Part shown: positions 26,071 through 34,488 of the stretch, piece by piece
Layout: each line of letters begins with the position of its first letter
Numbering within the stretch: the first letter of the stretch is position 1
Position numbers and translations under genes: made by a program
Assembly (NCBI RefSeq): GCF_900607235.1
Contig: NZ_LR027853.1
Coordinates: 317,428 to 381,427, forward strand
Direction: 5' to 3'
From: Olivibacter jilunii
Lineage (GTDB): Bacteria; Bacteroidota; Bacteroidia; Sphingobacteriales; Sphingobacteriaceae
Length of the DNA: 64,000 nt
Notes under the pieces: model-generated
Told to the model about the DNA's origin: nothing
The model's database searches: none
The model's input: the letters and a program-made list of their open reading frames with translations, nothing else

Positions 26071-27714
26071 TCAGTTTGTCATCGGTTTTCTTGCCCACTC
26101 TAATTCGTCCCAGTTAAGATTGCTGAAGTTTGGTGTGAAAGAATGTGGATCACTTATTGTCATCAACAGCTCAAATTGTTTAGCATATGGCTTTTTGAGT
26201 AATGAACCTTTGGGTATATAGGGATAGCTGTCTAAATAAGTCAAAATTTTATCCGGAGAAATTCTTCGATGGATATAAGCTCTATGAATGTCATCGGGGT
26301 GTCTGATGCCCGCCGCTGCCATAAGCTCAATGGCACTTTTTATTGTTTGCTGATGAAAATTGGCAACTCTTGTTTTTTTATCTTCTACTACGAGGCCACG
26401 TACCAGATGAGCGTTTTGTGTAGCTACGCCGGTAGGACACTTGTTGCTATTACACTCTAAAGCCTGTATGCAGCCAAGGGCCATCATCATCCCCCGCGCG
26501 CTATTGCAGATATCTGCACCAAGCGCGAAATTCTTAACAAGATCGAAACCCGTGGCGATCTTCCCGGAAGCTATAATCTTAATGTGTTGCTTCAGGTCAA
26601 AGCCTGTAAGTGTGTCGTAAACAAAGGCTAAGGCATCTCTTAGAGGCATCCCAACATTGTTGGAAAACTCCAAGGGAGCGGCGCCTGTTCCTCCTTCACC
26701 ACCATCGACGGTAATAAAATCAGGGCAAATCTTCGTTTCAGTCATCGCCTTGCAGATGGCTACAAATTCACTTCGATGTCCTATACATAGCTTGAAACCA
26801 ATGGGTTTCCCATTAGATAGCTCACGTAACTGTTGGATGAAATTTAATAGCTCAATCGGTGTTTTAAATGCGCGATGATAGGGGGGAGAGTCAACGTCTT
26901 TGCCCATTTCAACTAACCGTATACGCGCAATTTCTTCCGTTAGCTTTGCCGCAGGCAATATGCCTCCATGCCCTGGTTTAGCACCTTGTGATAGTTTGAT
27001 TTCAACCATCTTAACCTGCGGGAGATTCACCTTTTGTTCAAATGCTTCCGGATTGAAATTTCCATCCGGGTAGCGGCATCCAAAATAGCCTGTTCCTATC
27101 TGCCAAATTAAATCACCACCACCTTCCAAATGATAATCACTTATGCCACCTTCTCCGGTATTATGAGCAAAATTGCCGATTTTAGCACCTTTGTTTAGTG
27201 CCATGATGGCATTTTTACTTAAGGCACCGTAGCTCATTGCCGATATATTCAATATGCTCGCTGAGTACGGTTGTGAACAGGAGGGACCACCTATAATAAC
27301 CCTTGGATCTTCACATGACGCATCCATATGTAAAGCATTGATGCTATGATTAAGCCATTCATAATTGTTTTCATACACATTTAGTTGGGTGCCAAAAGGA
27401 GTAGTATCCATTTCTTTTTTTGCACGTTGATAGATCACACTACGATGAATTCGGCTAAAAGGTCGTCCGTCCGTGTCACTTTCGATGAAATATTGCTGTA
27501 CCTTGGGGCGGAGGCCTTCCATCACATAACGGAGTCTACCGAAAACAGGGAAGTTGCGTCTGATGGCTCGTTTTGACTGATAAACATCGAAGAGACCGAG
27601 AAAGAACAAGGGTATAACGATGATGAACGACCAATATATTGGCGTCCACCAAATGCCTGTGATAATAATCCCTGCTAGTAGGAAAAAGGAGATGAAGAGA
27701 AACGTGTTTTTCAT
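26071..27714 (-). CDS. Membrane-anchored FMN-binding glutamate-synthase-like protein
   Basis: 547 residues from the ATG at 27714, chosen because MKNTFLFISFFLLAGI begins the first hydrophobic helix; an upstream ATG at 27753 adds 13 residues. Two close hydrophobic segments (about 4-45) anchor it. The rest is the FMN/Fe-S synthase domain of GltB alone: NISAMSYGALSKNAI, EGGISDYHLEGGGDLIWQIG, LSQGAKPGHGGILP, TVDGGEGGTGAAPLEF and a Cys cluster CIQALECNSNKCPTGVATQ. It lacks the amidotransferase domain, so it cannot be a standard glutamate synthase. The family (GltB2-like) is common but its substrate is unclear. It precedes murI, which makes a link to glutamate tempting, unproven. Confidence 0.86.
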   Translation of the reverse strand: MKNTFLFISFFLLAGIIITGIWWTPIYWSFIIVIPLFFLGLFDVYQSKRAIRRNFPVFGRLRYVMEGLRPKVQQYFIESDTDGRPFSRIHRSVIYQRAKKEMDTTPFGTQLNVYENNYEWLNHSINALHMDASCEDPRVIIGGPSCSQPYSASILNISAMSYGALSKNAIMALNKGAKIGNFAHNTGEGGISDYHLEGGGDLIWQIGTGYFGCRYPDGNFNPEAFEQKVNLPQVKMVEIKLSQGAKPGHGGILPAAKLTEEIARIRLVEMGKDVDSPPYHRAFKTPIELLNFIQQLRELSNGKPIGFKLCIGHRSEFVAICKAMTETKICPDFITVDGGEGGTGAAPLEFSNNVGMPLRDALAFVYDTLTGFDLKQHIKIIASGKIATGFDLVKNFALGADICNSARGMMMALGCIQALECNSNKCPTGVATQNAHLVRGLVVEDKKTRVANFHQQTIKSAIELMAAAGIRHPDDIHRAYIHRRISPDKILTYLDSYPYIPKGSLLKKPYAKQFELLMTISDPHSFTPNFSNLNWDELEWARKPMTN

Positions 27715-27855
27715 CAGTATTAATTTATTAATTAGCCCGCCTATTTGAGGCAATCATTTACCTTGCTCGAATCAACGATGGCATCAAACAATATTACTCC
27801 CATAAGCGGGTCGCGTTTTAATAGGAAAAGACGAATAAACTTTTAATGAAAATAT

Positions 27856-27863
27856 TATCTTTG
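27856..27863 (+). promoter_or_regulatory. -7 promoter box upstream of aroQ
   Basis: TATCTTTG matches TAnnTTTG, implying an untranslated leader of about 100 bases before the aroQ start at 27966. Confidence 0.4.
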
Positions 27864-27965
27864 CCGTAAAGCATACTGTCATAACATTTCATGCAAAGCT
27901 ATTATTAATTAATGAAACCTGCATGGATTACTGCTTAAAAAGCGTTGCGCAAAACGATTATAAAG

Positions 27966-28382
27966 ATGAAAATTCAAATCATTAACGGCCCAAACCTCAA
28001 TTTACTTGGCGTGCGGGAACCTTCAATATACGGAAATAAAGGGTTTGAAAGCTATTTCGAAGAACTGAAAGGGTACTTTGATTCAATCGATCTGTCTTAT
28101 TTTCAAAGTAATCATGAAGGTGAAATTATCGACAAATTGCATGAAGTGGGTTTTTCTTATGATGGTATCGTTTTAAATGCCGGAGCATATACGCATACTT
28201 CAGCGGCAATAGGTGACGCAATCGCTGCTATAAAAACACCGGTTATCGAGGTGCATATTTCGAACGTTCATGCGCGGGAAGCGTTCAGACATCATTCGTA
28301 TTTGGCTAAATATTGTAAAGGGGTTCTATGTGGTTTTGGATTAGATAGTTATCGCTTGGCGGTGCATAGCTTTATCTACTAA
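27966..28382 (+). CDS. aroQ: 3-dehydroquinate dehydratase, type II
   Basis: Removes water from 3-dehydroquinate in the shikimate pathway. 138 residues from the ATG at 27966; the protein then begins MKIQIINGPNLNLLGVREP, the family signature. An in-frame ATG at 27945 would add seven non-conserved residues. The active-site Tyr24 region (PSIYGNKGFES), LNAGAYTHTSAAIGDAI with Asn and His, and EVHISNVHAREAFRHHSY are all present. It stands alone and converges on the secreted-protein gene after only 9 bases. Confidence 0.96.
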   Translation: MKIQIINGPNLNLLGVREPSIYGNKGFESYFEELKGYFDSIDLSYFQSNHEGEIIDKLHEVGFSYDGIVLNAGAYTHTSAAIGDAIAAIKTPVIEVHISNVHAREAFRHHSYLAKYCKGVLCGFGLDSYRLAVHSFIY

Positions 28383-28391
28383 CACTATTCG

Positions 28392-29093
28392 CTACTGATA
28401 CATGCGACTCCATATTTCATAAATGGGTGCTCCTTTTGAGCTCAACCCGCTGTGATGCCATTGACCATTGTCTAATTTCCCATTGAAAGTCAGGCTCGCT
28501 CCAACACGGCTGTCATCCCGGGAAAAAAAGTCGATATTCTCAATATACTTACCATCTTTGAAGCTATAGGTCCCACCTCCCGTACCTGAAAATTCGCCGG
28601 TTTTCACATTAATTGCTACCCATTGAAACCGAGTGCCACTGAGTATCTTCAATGTTCTCCGATCCCTCAATGGCATTTCATTCATTTGGTTGTCTACTTT
28701 TCGGTTGGTAATTCGCCACACGCCTGCCAAAGGCGCATCATTACTATCTATTCGTTGCCAATTTTCTTTGTTGCCGGTTACATTAATAGAAAGGTCTTTA
28801 GTTAAATCGAACTGAAAGGTATGTGATTTTTGTACTTCTTCGGGCTTTGTAGCGTTGTACTCAATAGATACCACGATCTGTTTATCTTGTTGCTTATAGG
28901 GGCCACCCCAGGTATTAATAAATTTTTTACCATTTAAGTCATATAAGGCATAAGACAGGTAGTTGTCTACAAAAACCAATGTATGGTGAAGGTCGTCTTT
29001 TTTAAGCTGCCAAGCTCCTGCGAGTGAACTTGTTTGTCCATAAGCCGTCGACAAGCATGGTAAAAACAATAGAATATAAAAAAGTATCTTCAT
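28392..29093 (-). CDS. Secreted protein with two lipocalin-like repeats
   Basis: 233 residues. A signal peptide (MKILFYILLFLPCLSTAYG, cleavage near residue 20) leads to two similar units of about 100 residues: one beginning SLAGAWQLKKDDLHHTLVF (about 23) and one LAGVWRITNRKVDNQMNEM (about 126). Each opens with a GxW motif and continues as beta strands, typical of lipocalin-like folds seen in Bacteroidota families such as DUF4488. Function unknown. It lies 56 bp downstream of the glycosyltransferase on the same strand, so it may be the last gene of that envelope operon. Confidence 0.7.
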   Translation of the reverse strand: MKILFYILLFLPCLSTAYGQTSSLAGAWQLKKDDLHHTLVFVDNYLSYALYDLNGKKFINTWGGPYKQQDKQIVVSIEYNATKPEEVQKSHTFQFDLTKDLSINVTGNKENWQRIDSNDAPLAGVWRITNRKVDNQMNEMPLRDRRTLKILSGTRFQWVAINVKTGEFSGTGGGTYSFKDGKYIENIDFFSRDDSRVGASLTFNGKLDNGQWHHSGLSSKGAPIYEIWSRMYQ

Positions 29094-29149
29094 GGGTTGT
29101 TATAAAAGGTTTATTTATAAACTACGATCCGCTCTTTTTGTTTGCCTTT

Positions 29150-30172
29150 CTAGAATTTTTTATTATTCAATTCAGTAAACTTCTGCTTTTGAAGTATAAA
29201 GTAAGCCCAAATAATGCTCGCGCGATAGATGCCAGACGATACTTTTTTTGATTTGGTTCGTTTTCTTTTACGAGCGTTTTTTCGAAAATTCCTGAAAAAA
29301 TTCACATGTGCTTTGCTGACTGCAAGTGCATCTTTTCGTTTTCCTTCCGATATGAAACGGAGCAGGGCAATGAAATCTAGCCAAAAACGAATAAATATAA
29401 CGAATATTGCTTGCATTAAGGGCAGATTTTTTTGCAACATAACGAGGTTATTCCTAAAATTGAGGTAGGTCTTGAATGGATTTTCCTTACTCAGCGTACC
29501 ACCACCAACGTGATAAACCGCTGATTTCGGACAATAATATATGCTATACCCAAAGAGCTTCAGCCGCCAACACAGGTCAATCTCCTCCATGTGAGCAAAG
29601 AAATCTTTGTCAAAGCCTTTCGCCTTTCTCCAGGCATCCCTTTTTATAAAAAAAGCTGCACCGCTTGCCCAAAATATCTCTTTTGGATGATTGTACTGCC
29701 CTTGATCGACTTCCGTTTTCTCAAGTATTCTTCCTGCACAAAAAGGATAACCTAAATAATCGATAAATCCACCTGCTGCGCCAGCGTGTTCAAACTTCTT
29801 TTTGTCGTAAAAAGAAAGTATTTTCGGTTGAGCAGCTCCTATTTTACTGTCTGCTTCCATCAGTTCGATGACAGGCTCTATCCAATAAGGATCGACCTGT
29901 ACATCAGAATTAAGGAGGACGAAATAATCGGCCTCAACCTGTTCAAGGACACGATTGTATCCTTCGGCGAAACCAAAATTTTCCTTGTTGTTTATGAGCG
30001 TTAAAGACGGATATTCGGTCTGTATAAATGAAACGGAATCATCTGTTGAACCATTATCGCCTATTACTATTTCTAGATTTGGGTAGGTGCTTGCGCAAAC
30101 CGAGGGAAGGAATTTTTCCAAATAACTCCTTCCATTCCAATTCAGTATTACGACGGCTACTTTTTTATTCAT
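29150..30172 (-). CDS. Glycosyltransferase family 2
   Basis: 340 residues. The GT-A core is at the N-terminus: VAVVILNWNGRSYLEKFLPS (about 5-24), IGDNGSTDDSVSF (about 36-48), and the metal-binding LLNSDVQVDPYWI (about 87-99, DxD-like). EIFWASGAAFFIKRDAWRKAKGFDKDFFAHMEEIDLCWR is the acceptor region typical of rhamnosyltransferase-like GT2 enzymes, split here only for description. A hydrophobic stretch near 265-285 may lie at the membrane, followed by a very basic tail. Donor and acceptor sugars are unknown. The start overlaps the acyltransferase by 4 bp, so it acts in the same envelope-synthesis operon. Confidence 0.87.
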   Translation of the reverse strand: MNKKVAVVILNWNGRSYLEKFLPSVCASTYPNLEIVIGDNGSTDDSVSFIQTEYPSLTLINNKENFGFAEGYNRVLEQVEADYFVLLNSDVQVDPYWIEPVIELMEADSKIGAAQPKILSFYDKKKFEHAGAAGGFIDYLGYPFCAGRILEKTEVDQGQYNHPKEIFWASGAAFFIKRDAWRKAKGFDKDFFAHMEEIDLCWRLKLFGYSIYYCPKSAVYHVGGGTLSKENPFKTYLNFRNNLVMLQKNLPLMQAIFVIFIRFWLDFIALLRFISEGKRKDALAVSKAHVNFFRNFRKNARKRKRTKSKKVSSGIYRASIIWAYFILQKQKFTELNNKKF

Positions 30173-31038
30173 GCACTGGGTTTATGTTTCCATCTACGGT
30201 GAGACCATAGCCACTGTTCGGGCTTATCATGTATCAGTTTTTCGAGGTACTTGTTATATGCCAACGTGATTTCGTGGTTATCCGTAGCCTTCGGTGTTTC
30301 AAATAAAGTAGAAAAGGTGCATTCGTAATATCCACGCCTTATCCGGTTAATATGGCAATAAACAACAGGAAAATCAGTACGCTTGGCTATTTTTTCCATC
30401 CCCAGAAACATTAGTGTATCTTGTCCCAGAAAAGGCGTAAAAAAGCTAGATTCCGAACGCGCAGGTGTTTGGTCTGAGAGAAACATACTCATATGTGGTG
30501 TGTTTTCATAGGCAAGGATCTGCCGGAGTGTCTGTTTCATCGGTACCATTTGGGCATTGAATCTCGATCGTATATTGTTAAATGTTTGTTCAAATCCCTT
30601 GTTTGAGAGAGGTTTATAAATGATCAATAAAGGGTCTTTCAGCATCAAAGACAATCGATGAATACCCAGCTCCCAGTTACTGTAGTGTGCGGTTGTACCG
30701 ATTACAGGCTTTCCTTGTTCTAAATGGCGGTAAATTTCGTGTGTGGCGTGAACCACCATTCTCTTTTCCACTTCTTTTGCCGTAATCGTCCTCATTTTAA
30801 TCGTTTCAATGATCATATCCGAGAGGAAAACAAAAAAATTTTTGGCAATTTGCTTTATCTCTTCATCTGATTTTGAGGGAAACGAGTTTGATAGATTTTC
30901 GTATACCACCTTTTTTCGGTAACCTACTACATAATATAGGATAAAAAAAAGAAAATCGCTCAAGCAATATAATACCCAAAAGGGAAGTAAAGAGATTATA
31001 AATACAAAAAAAGATACAATGCGATTCCCTAAGTTCAT
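30169..31038 (-). CDS. Lysophospholipid/lipid A-type acyltransferase (LpxL-like)
   Basis: 289 residues. An N-terminal hydrophobic segment (about 7-38) anchors the protein, and the catalytic H-x4-E motif is TTAHYSNWELGIHRL (about residues 115-129). Further conserved blocks are LLIIYKPLSNKGFEQ and MFLSDQTPAR, and PEQWLWSHRRWKHKP at the C-terminus, which is diagnostic for the LpxL/HtrB family. It transfers a secondary acyl chain from acyl-ACP to the lipid A precursor or a related lipid at the inner membrane. The 4-bp overlap with the GT2 gene shows coupled translation. Confidence 0.88.
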   Translation of the reverse strand: MNLGNRIVSFFVFIISLLPFWVLYCLSDFLFFILYYVVGYRKKVVYENLSNSFPSKSDEEIKQIAKNFFVFLSDMIIETIKMRTITAKEVEKRMVVHATHEIYRHLEQGKPVIGTTAHYSNWELGIHRLSLMLKDPLLIIYKPLSNKGFEQTFNNIRSRFNAQMVPMKQTLRQILAYENTPHMSMFLSDQTPARSESSFFTPFLGQDTLMFLGMEKIAKRTDFPVVYCHINRIRRGYYECTFSTLFETPKATDNHEITLAYNKYLEKLIHDKPEQWLWSHRRWKHKPSA

Positions 31039-31190
31039 CTTAATTTTAGCCAGACCGAATTACTAAAGAATTTGCAAATATCCGATTTCTTTATTTTGAA
31101 AAGGAAATTTTTTACAAACTTATAAGCAGTTCTGATTAAAGCATGTCTTTTCTTTTTCAGAAGATTGCAGTTTATTTATCGGCTAATATG

Positions 31191-31198
31191 TATTTTCG
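31191..31198 (+). promoter_or_regulatory. Probable promoter of the WbqC gene
   Basis: TATTTTCG, one base off TAnnTTTG, is preceded by a TTG at 31165-31167 (23 bases apart) and followed 18 bases later by the ATG at 31217. Confidence 0.35.
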
Positions 31199-31216
31199 CG
31201 GTTTAATTCCAAAATC

Positions 31217-31834
31217 ATGGAGAAAACAGACAAACTATTTCCCTGCTTTTATTTGGCTCCGATTGCTGCGGTGAGCGAGATGTTAAGCGCCGACGGAGAT
31301 GAAATTCTAGTCGAAAAATTCGAACACTTCCCCAAGCAAACCTATCGAAATAGGGCGAGTATCTACTCTCCAAATGGTAAATTGGACTTGATCATTCCTG
31401 TTAGGAAGGGTGCAAAAGTACACACGGTGATGAAGGATGTACGGATAAGTTATGAGAGTGACTGGCAACGCCTACATTGGATGAGTTTGCAAACTTCCTA
31501 CAGACGGTCAGCTTATTTTGAATTTTATGAGGATGACTTCGCGCCATTTTACGAAAAAAAATATGAATTTTTATTTGATTTCAATACCGATCTGACAAGT
31601 ATGTTGCTTCGGTTGTTAAAAATACGAAAGGCGTTAACGTTTACGACCTCATATCTGGATAATGATGCCGGTATTCAAGATTTTAGAAACCGCATTCACC
31701 CAAAACAGACCTATCAAGCCAAGGAATTCAAGCCGTATTTTCAGGTGTTTGAACCTAAGCATGGATTCCTTCCAAATTTAAGTATTGTTGACTTACTGTT
31801 TAACCAAGGCCCTAATAGTTTAAATTTTTTATAA
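31217..31834 (+). CDS. WbqC family protein
   Basis: 205 residues. Conserved segments of the WbqC-like family are LFPCFYLAPIAAVSEML, KFEHFPKQTYRNRASIYSPNG and LIIPVRKG, followed by DWQRLHWMSLQTSYRRSAYFEFYEDDFAPFY. The family was named from O-antigen clusters and is thought to act in cell-surface sugar synthesis, but no reaction is established. No membrane segment is seen. It is divergent from the LpxL-like gene (178 bp) and converges on the FUSC gene, so envelope context fits. Confidence 0.82.
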   Translation: MEKTDKLFPCFYLAPIAAVSEMLSADGDEILVEKFEHFPKQTYRNRASIYSPNGKLDLIIPVRKGAKVHTVMKDVRISYESDWQRLHWMSLQTSYRRSAYFEFYEDDFAPFYEKKYEFLFDFNTDLTSMLLRLLKIRKALTFTTSYLDNDAGIQDFRNRIHPKQTYQAKEFKPYFQVFEPKHGFLPNLSIVDLLFNQGPNSLNFL

Positions 31835-31914
31835 TTGCGAACAATCTAATCTTTCGAAACTATTGCTCAGTCGTTGGTTTGGATGCCGAATCGATAAAAC
31901 AACAAAATATCGGG

Positions 31915-34071
31915 CTAGGCTGCTTCTTTTAGCAAATCCATGCGCTCACATATTTTATTCAAATCTTGAGTAATTTTGCTTACAAAGGAAATTTGCTCTG
32001 TTATTAACTTTGTTTCTTCGTTTTCTCCCGTATCCTCCGGCAAAGCAGTAACCACTTTGATATCTGTTTCGATAAAAGGTTCATCGTCTTCAGTCATTTT
32101 AAACTGCAAAATCGTTTGAGAAAGTTGTTTAAGCGATTTTCGTGTCAATCTAATGTGTTCAGCGGTGAGTGACTGCTGAGCAGCATTTTTGACAACAGCT
32201 ACCAATGCAACTGAGTAAGAGGATAATATGTGATTATATATTAAGAACTTATTTAGTTCTTTAGCGTTTTTTTGTTTGCTTTTTGGCTCGGTAATCATTC
32301 GCTGAAAAATCGAGGTCATATTGGCCATATTAACATAGACATCTTTCCTAACCAATTTGTATTCAGTCTCACTTACCTCTATACCAATAATATACTCCAG
32401 CGCTTTGACTAAGTAATTGTAATTAGCAATAAGGAGCTTTCGCATACTGGTTTGTACATTTTTACTTTCCCAACTCGGGAAAATGATGTAACTGGAAGTA
32501 AAAGCCAATAAACTACCGGTTATGGTGTCTATCACACGTTCCTGAAGAATTTCAAAGGTGCTTACGCCGAGAAAGCTATATAAAAGTAAAAGGTAAGGTG
32601 TTAAAAACATGACACCTAGAATGTAGTTAATGCGAATGAAGCTGTAAGCTAATACCATAAAAATCATTAAAAAAATGAATCTGGCAATCTCTTGCTCAAT
32701 GCCAAGTAGAATCGCGATACCCGCCAGTCCGCCGATTATAGTGCCTGACATACGTTGATAATTGCGTTGCTTTGTCAAGCTCCAACCCGGTTTAAGAATA
32801 ACCAGGACGGTCATTAAAATCCAATAACTATGATTGCCAAAAGGGATTAGTTTCGAAATAAAAAAAGCTGCAATCATCACAATCACCATTCTTAAGGCAT
32901 GTCTGAAAGTAGACGATTTTAAACTTAAATTGTCTTTTAGAACCTTCGGATTGAATGACTGATGTGATAAAAACTTAGTTAAATCTGTTTCCTGATTGTT
33001 AAATTGAGCGGTCTGCGTATCAAAGTATTGATAAATGTTGTTGAGCTTGTTAATTAAATCCCGGATATTGACTAATATCTTTTTTAAGATTACCGTGTTT
33101 TTGCCTGTGTTTTCTACGCGATCTATTGCCCCTTTTATATGTTCTAAGTCCGATTTGAAATCGTATAATTTCTTTGGTCGATGATTCGCATTGATATGAT
33201 AAGCCAGATTGTCCATCTCATTGGCTAATCTGTTAACCGTTATTCTAATAGCCCTTAAAGCATCTGTATCTCCGAAGTTATGGCGAATGGCCTCATAATC
33301 GTAATGTGTAGCCATCGTTCGTTCAAAAATATCTACCATGTCGGTAAATATAATGACCAATACGCGCCCTAAGCGCGTAGAGTCTTTTACAATCGCCTTG
33401 CTTTTAAAAAGTAACTCCCTCACGACATCCTGATGTTGATGAACGATCACTTGCTGGTCAATCAATTTTTGGTAGTTTTTGTCGTTATCAACGGTTATAT
33501 CATAAAAATTGGCCTTTAATCGTACATAAGCAGCGGTATCTTGAATACATTCAGCTAGGGCCTGCTGGGAAAGTCTGAATGGACGAAATTGAGTTAAGGT
33601 AAGGCTCAAAAGCATGTACCAAGCTCCTCCAATCGTTGCATAGACAGCATGCATAAGCGAGCTGTCAGCAGTCATCTTTAAATCATCCATATTAAGGATC
33701 ATCACTAGAATTGCGGCCGTGCCCAAAGAAGCTGCCCGCGTTCCGTAAACCGCTATCATACACATAGAAAAATTGAGGACAGACAGAAAGATGATAACAG
33801 CTACATCGAAAGGGTTAATCAATTTGGTGATAAACGATATCACAAAGATAAAGCCTACTAACACCAGCATCGCATTTCTTCGGTCTTTTGTAGGGCCAGG
33901 GGTATCTACAATACTGGTAATTACCGCCCCTAAAGAGACAGCTATCCCCGTTCTTATGTCCCCTAAATAGGAAAAGATTAAAGCAGGAACCAGGGCCCCA
34001 AAAGCAATTCGCAAACCATCGGCAAAATACTGACTATATAAAAATGTCTTAATAGCTTGTGTTTGTTTCAC
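31915..34071 (-). CDS. FUSC family inner membrane transporter (YccS/YhfK-like)
   Basis: 718 residues with the duplicated architecture of the fusaric acid resistance/aromatic acid efflux group. The first membrane block (about six helices, residues 15-165) is followed by a helical soluble region (about 170-385). A second block of helices (about 390-510, including YWILMTVLVILKPGWSLT and GTIIGGLAGIAILLG) precedes a cytoplasmic C-terminal helical domain. The conserved RNYQRMSGTIIGG motif of YccS is present. The substrate is unknown. It stands alone; an intergenic region of 417 bp separates it from ppc. Confidence 0.87.
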   Translation of the reverse strand: MKQTQAIKTFLYSQYFADGLRIAFGALVPALIFSYLGDIRTGIAVSLGAVITSIVDTPGPTKDRRNAMLVLVGFIFVISFITKLINPFDVAVIIFLSVLNFSMCMIAVYGTRAASLGTAAILVMILNMDDLKMTADSSLMHAVYATIGGAWYMLLSLTLTQFRPFRLSQQALAECIQDTAAYVRLKANFYDITVDNDKNYQKLIDQQVIVHQHQDVVRELLFKSKAIVKDSTRLGRVLVIIFTDMVDIFERTMATHYDYEAIRHNFGDTDALRAIRITVNRLANEMDNLAYHINANHRPKKLYDFKSDLEHIKGAIDRVENTGKNTVILKKILVNIRDLINKLNNIYQYFDTQTAQFNNQETDLTKFLSHQSFNPKVLKDNLSLKSSTFRHALRMVIVMIAAFFISKLIPFGNHSYWILMTVLVILKPGWSLTKQRNYQRMSGTIIGGLAGIAILLGIEQEIARFIFLMIFMVLAYSFIRINYILGVMFLTPYLLLLYSFLGVSTFEILQERVIDTITGSLLAFTSSYIIFPSWESKNVQTSMRKLLIANYNYLVKALEYIIGIEVSETEYKLVRKDVYVNMANMTSIFQRMITEPKSKQKNAKELNKFLIYNHILSSYSVALVAVVKNAAQQSLTAEHIRLTRKSLKQLSQTILQFKMTEDDEPFIETDIKVVTALPEDTGENEETKLITEQISFVSKITQDLNKICERMDLLKEAA

Positions 34072-34488
34072 TAGAAAAAATCAGTAATAATAGTATGAAT
34101 GACTTTCCCCTTGTCATTTTGGGATTTACTGACGAATATACAAAAATCCGGCCGACTTATTTTTTGCTTTAGATATTTTGACTGATTAAAGTCATTTTAT
34201 TTTTTCTAAACGGCGTAAAGCATTTTTATCCATATTATTGAGAACCGTAATAAAAAAGCGTCAAGCAAAACTTATCAGTATCGTACCTGTTATTGCATAG
34301 ACACTAACCGCATTATGCTGTTTATTGTTTGAGTAATTAAATTGAAAAATGTTATCATAACGAGGGTAATTGCTTGGTGAATTGTAGTTAAGTTTAGATT
34401 GTTTTGATATTTATTTGTATTTTGTGCCGTTTTGTTGAAAAAACAATAAATTTTTGTTTTTAACCACGTATTAATCTTTGAGGTATTT
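34072..34488. other. 417-bp intergenic region between the FUSC gene and ppc
   Basis: Strongly AT-rich with no ORF, hairpin or repeat that I can support. It must carry the divergent promoters of the FUSC gene and ppc. Near 34400-34430 there are TTG boxes and a near -7 sequence (TATTTTG, one base short), a possible ppc promoter. Confidence 0.4.
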
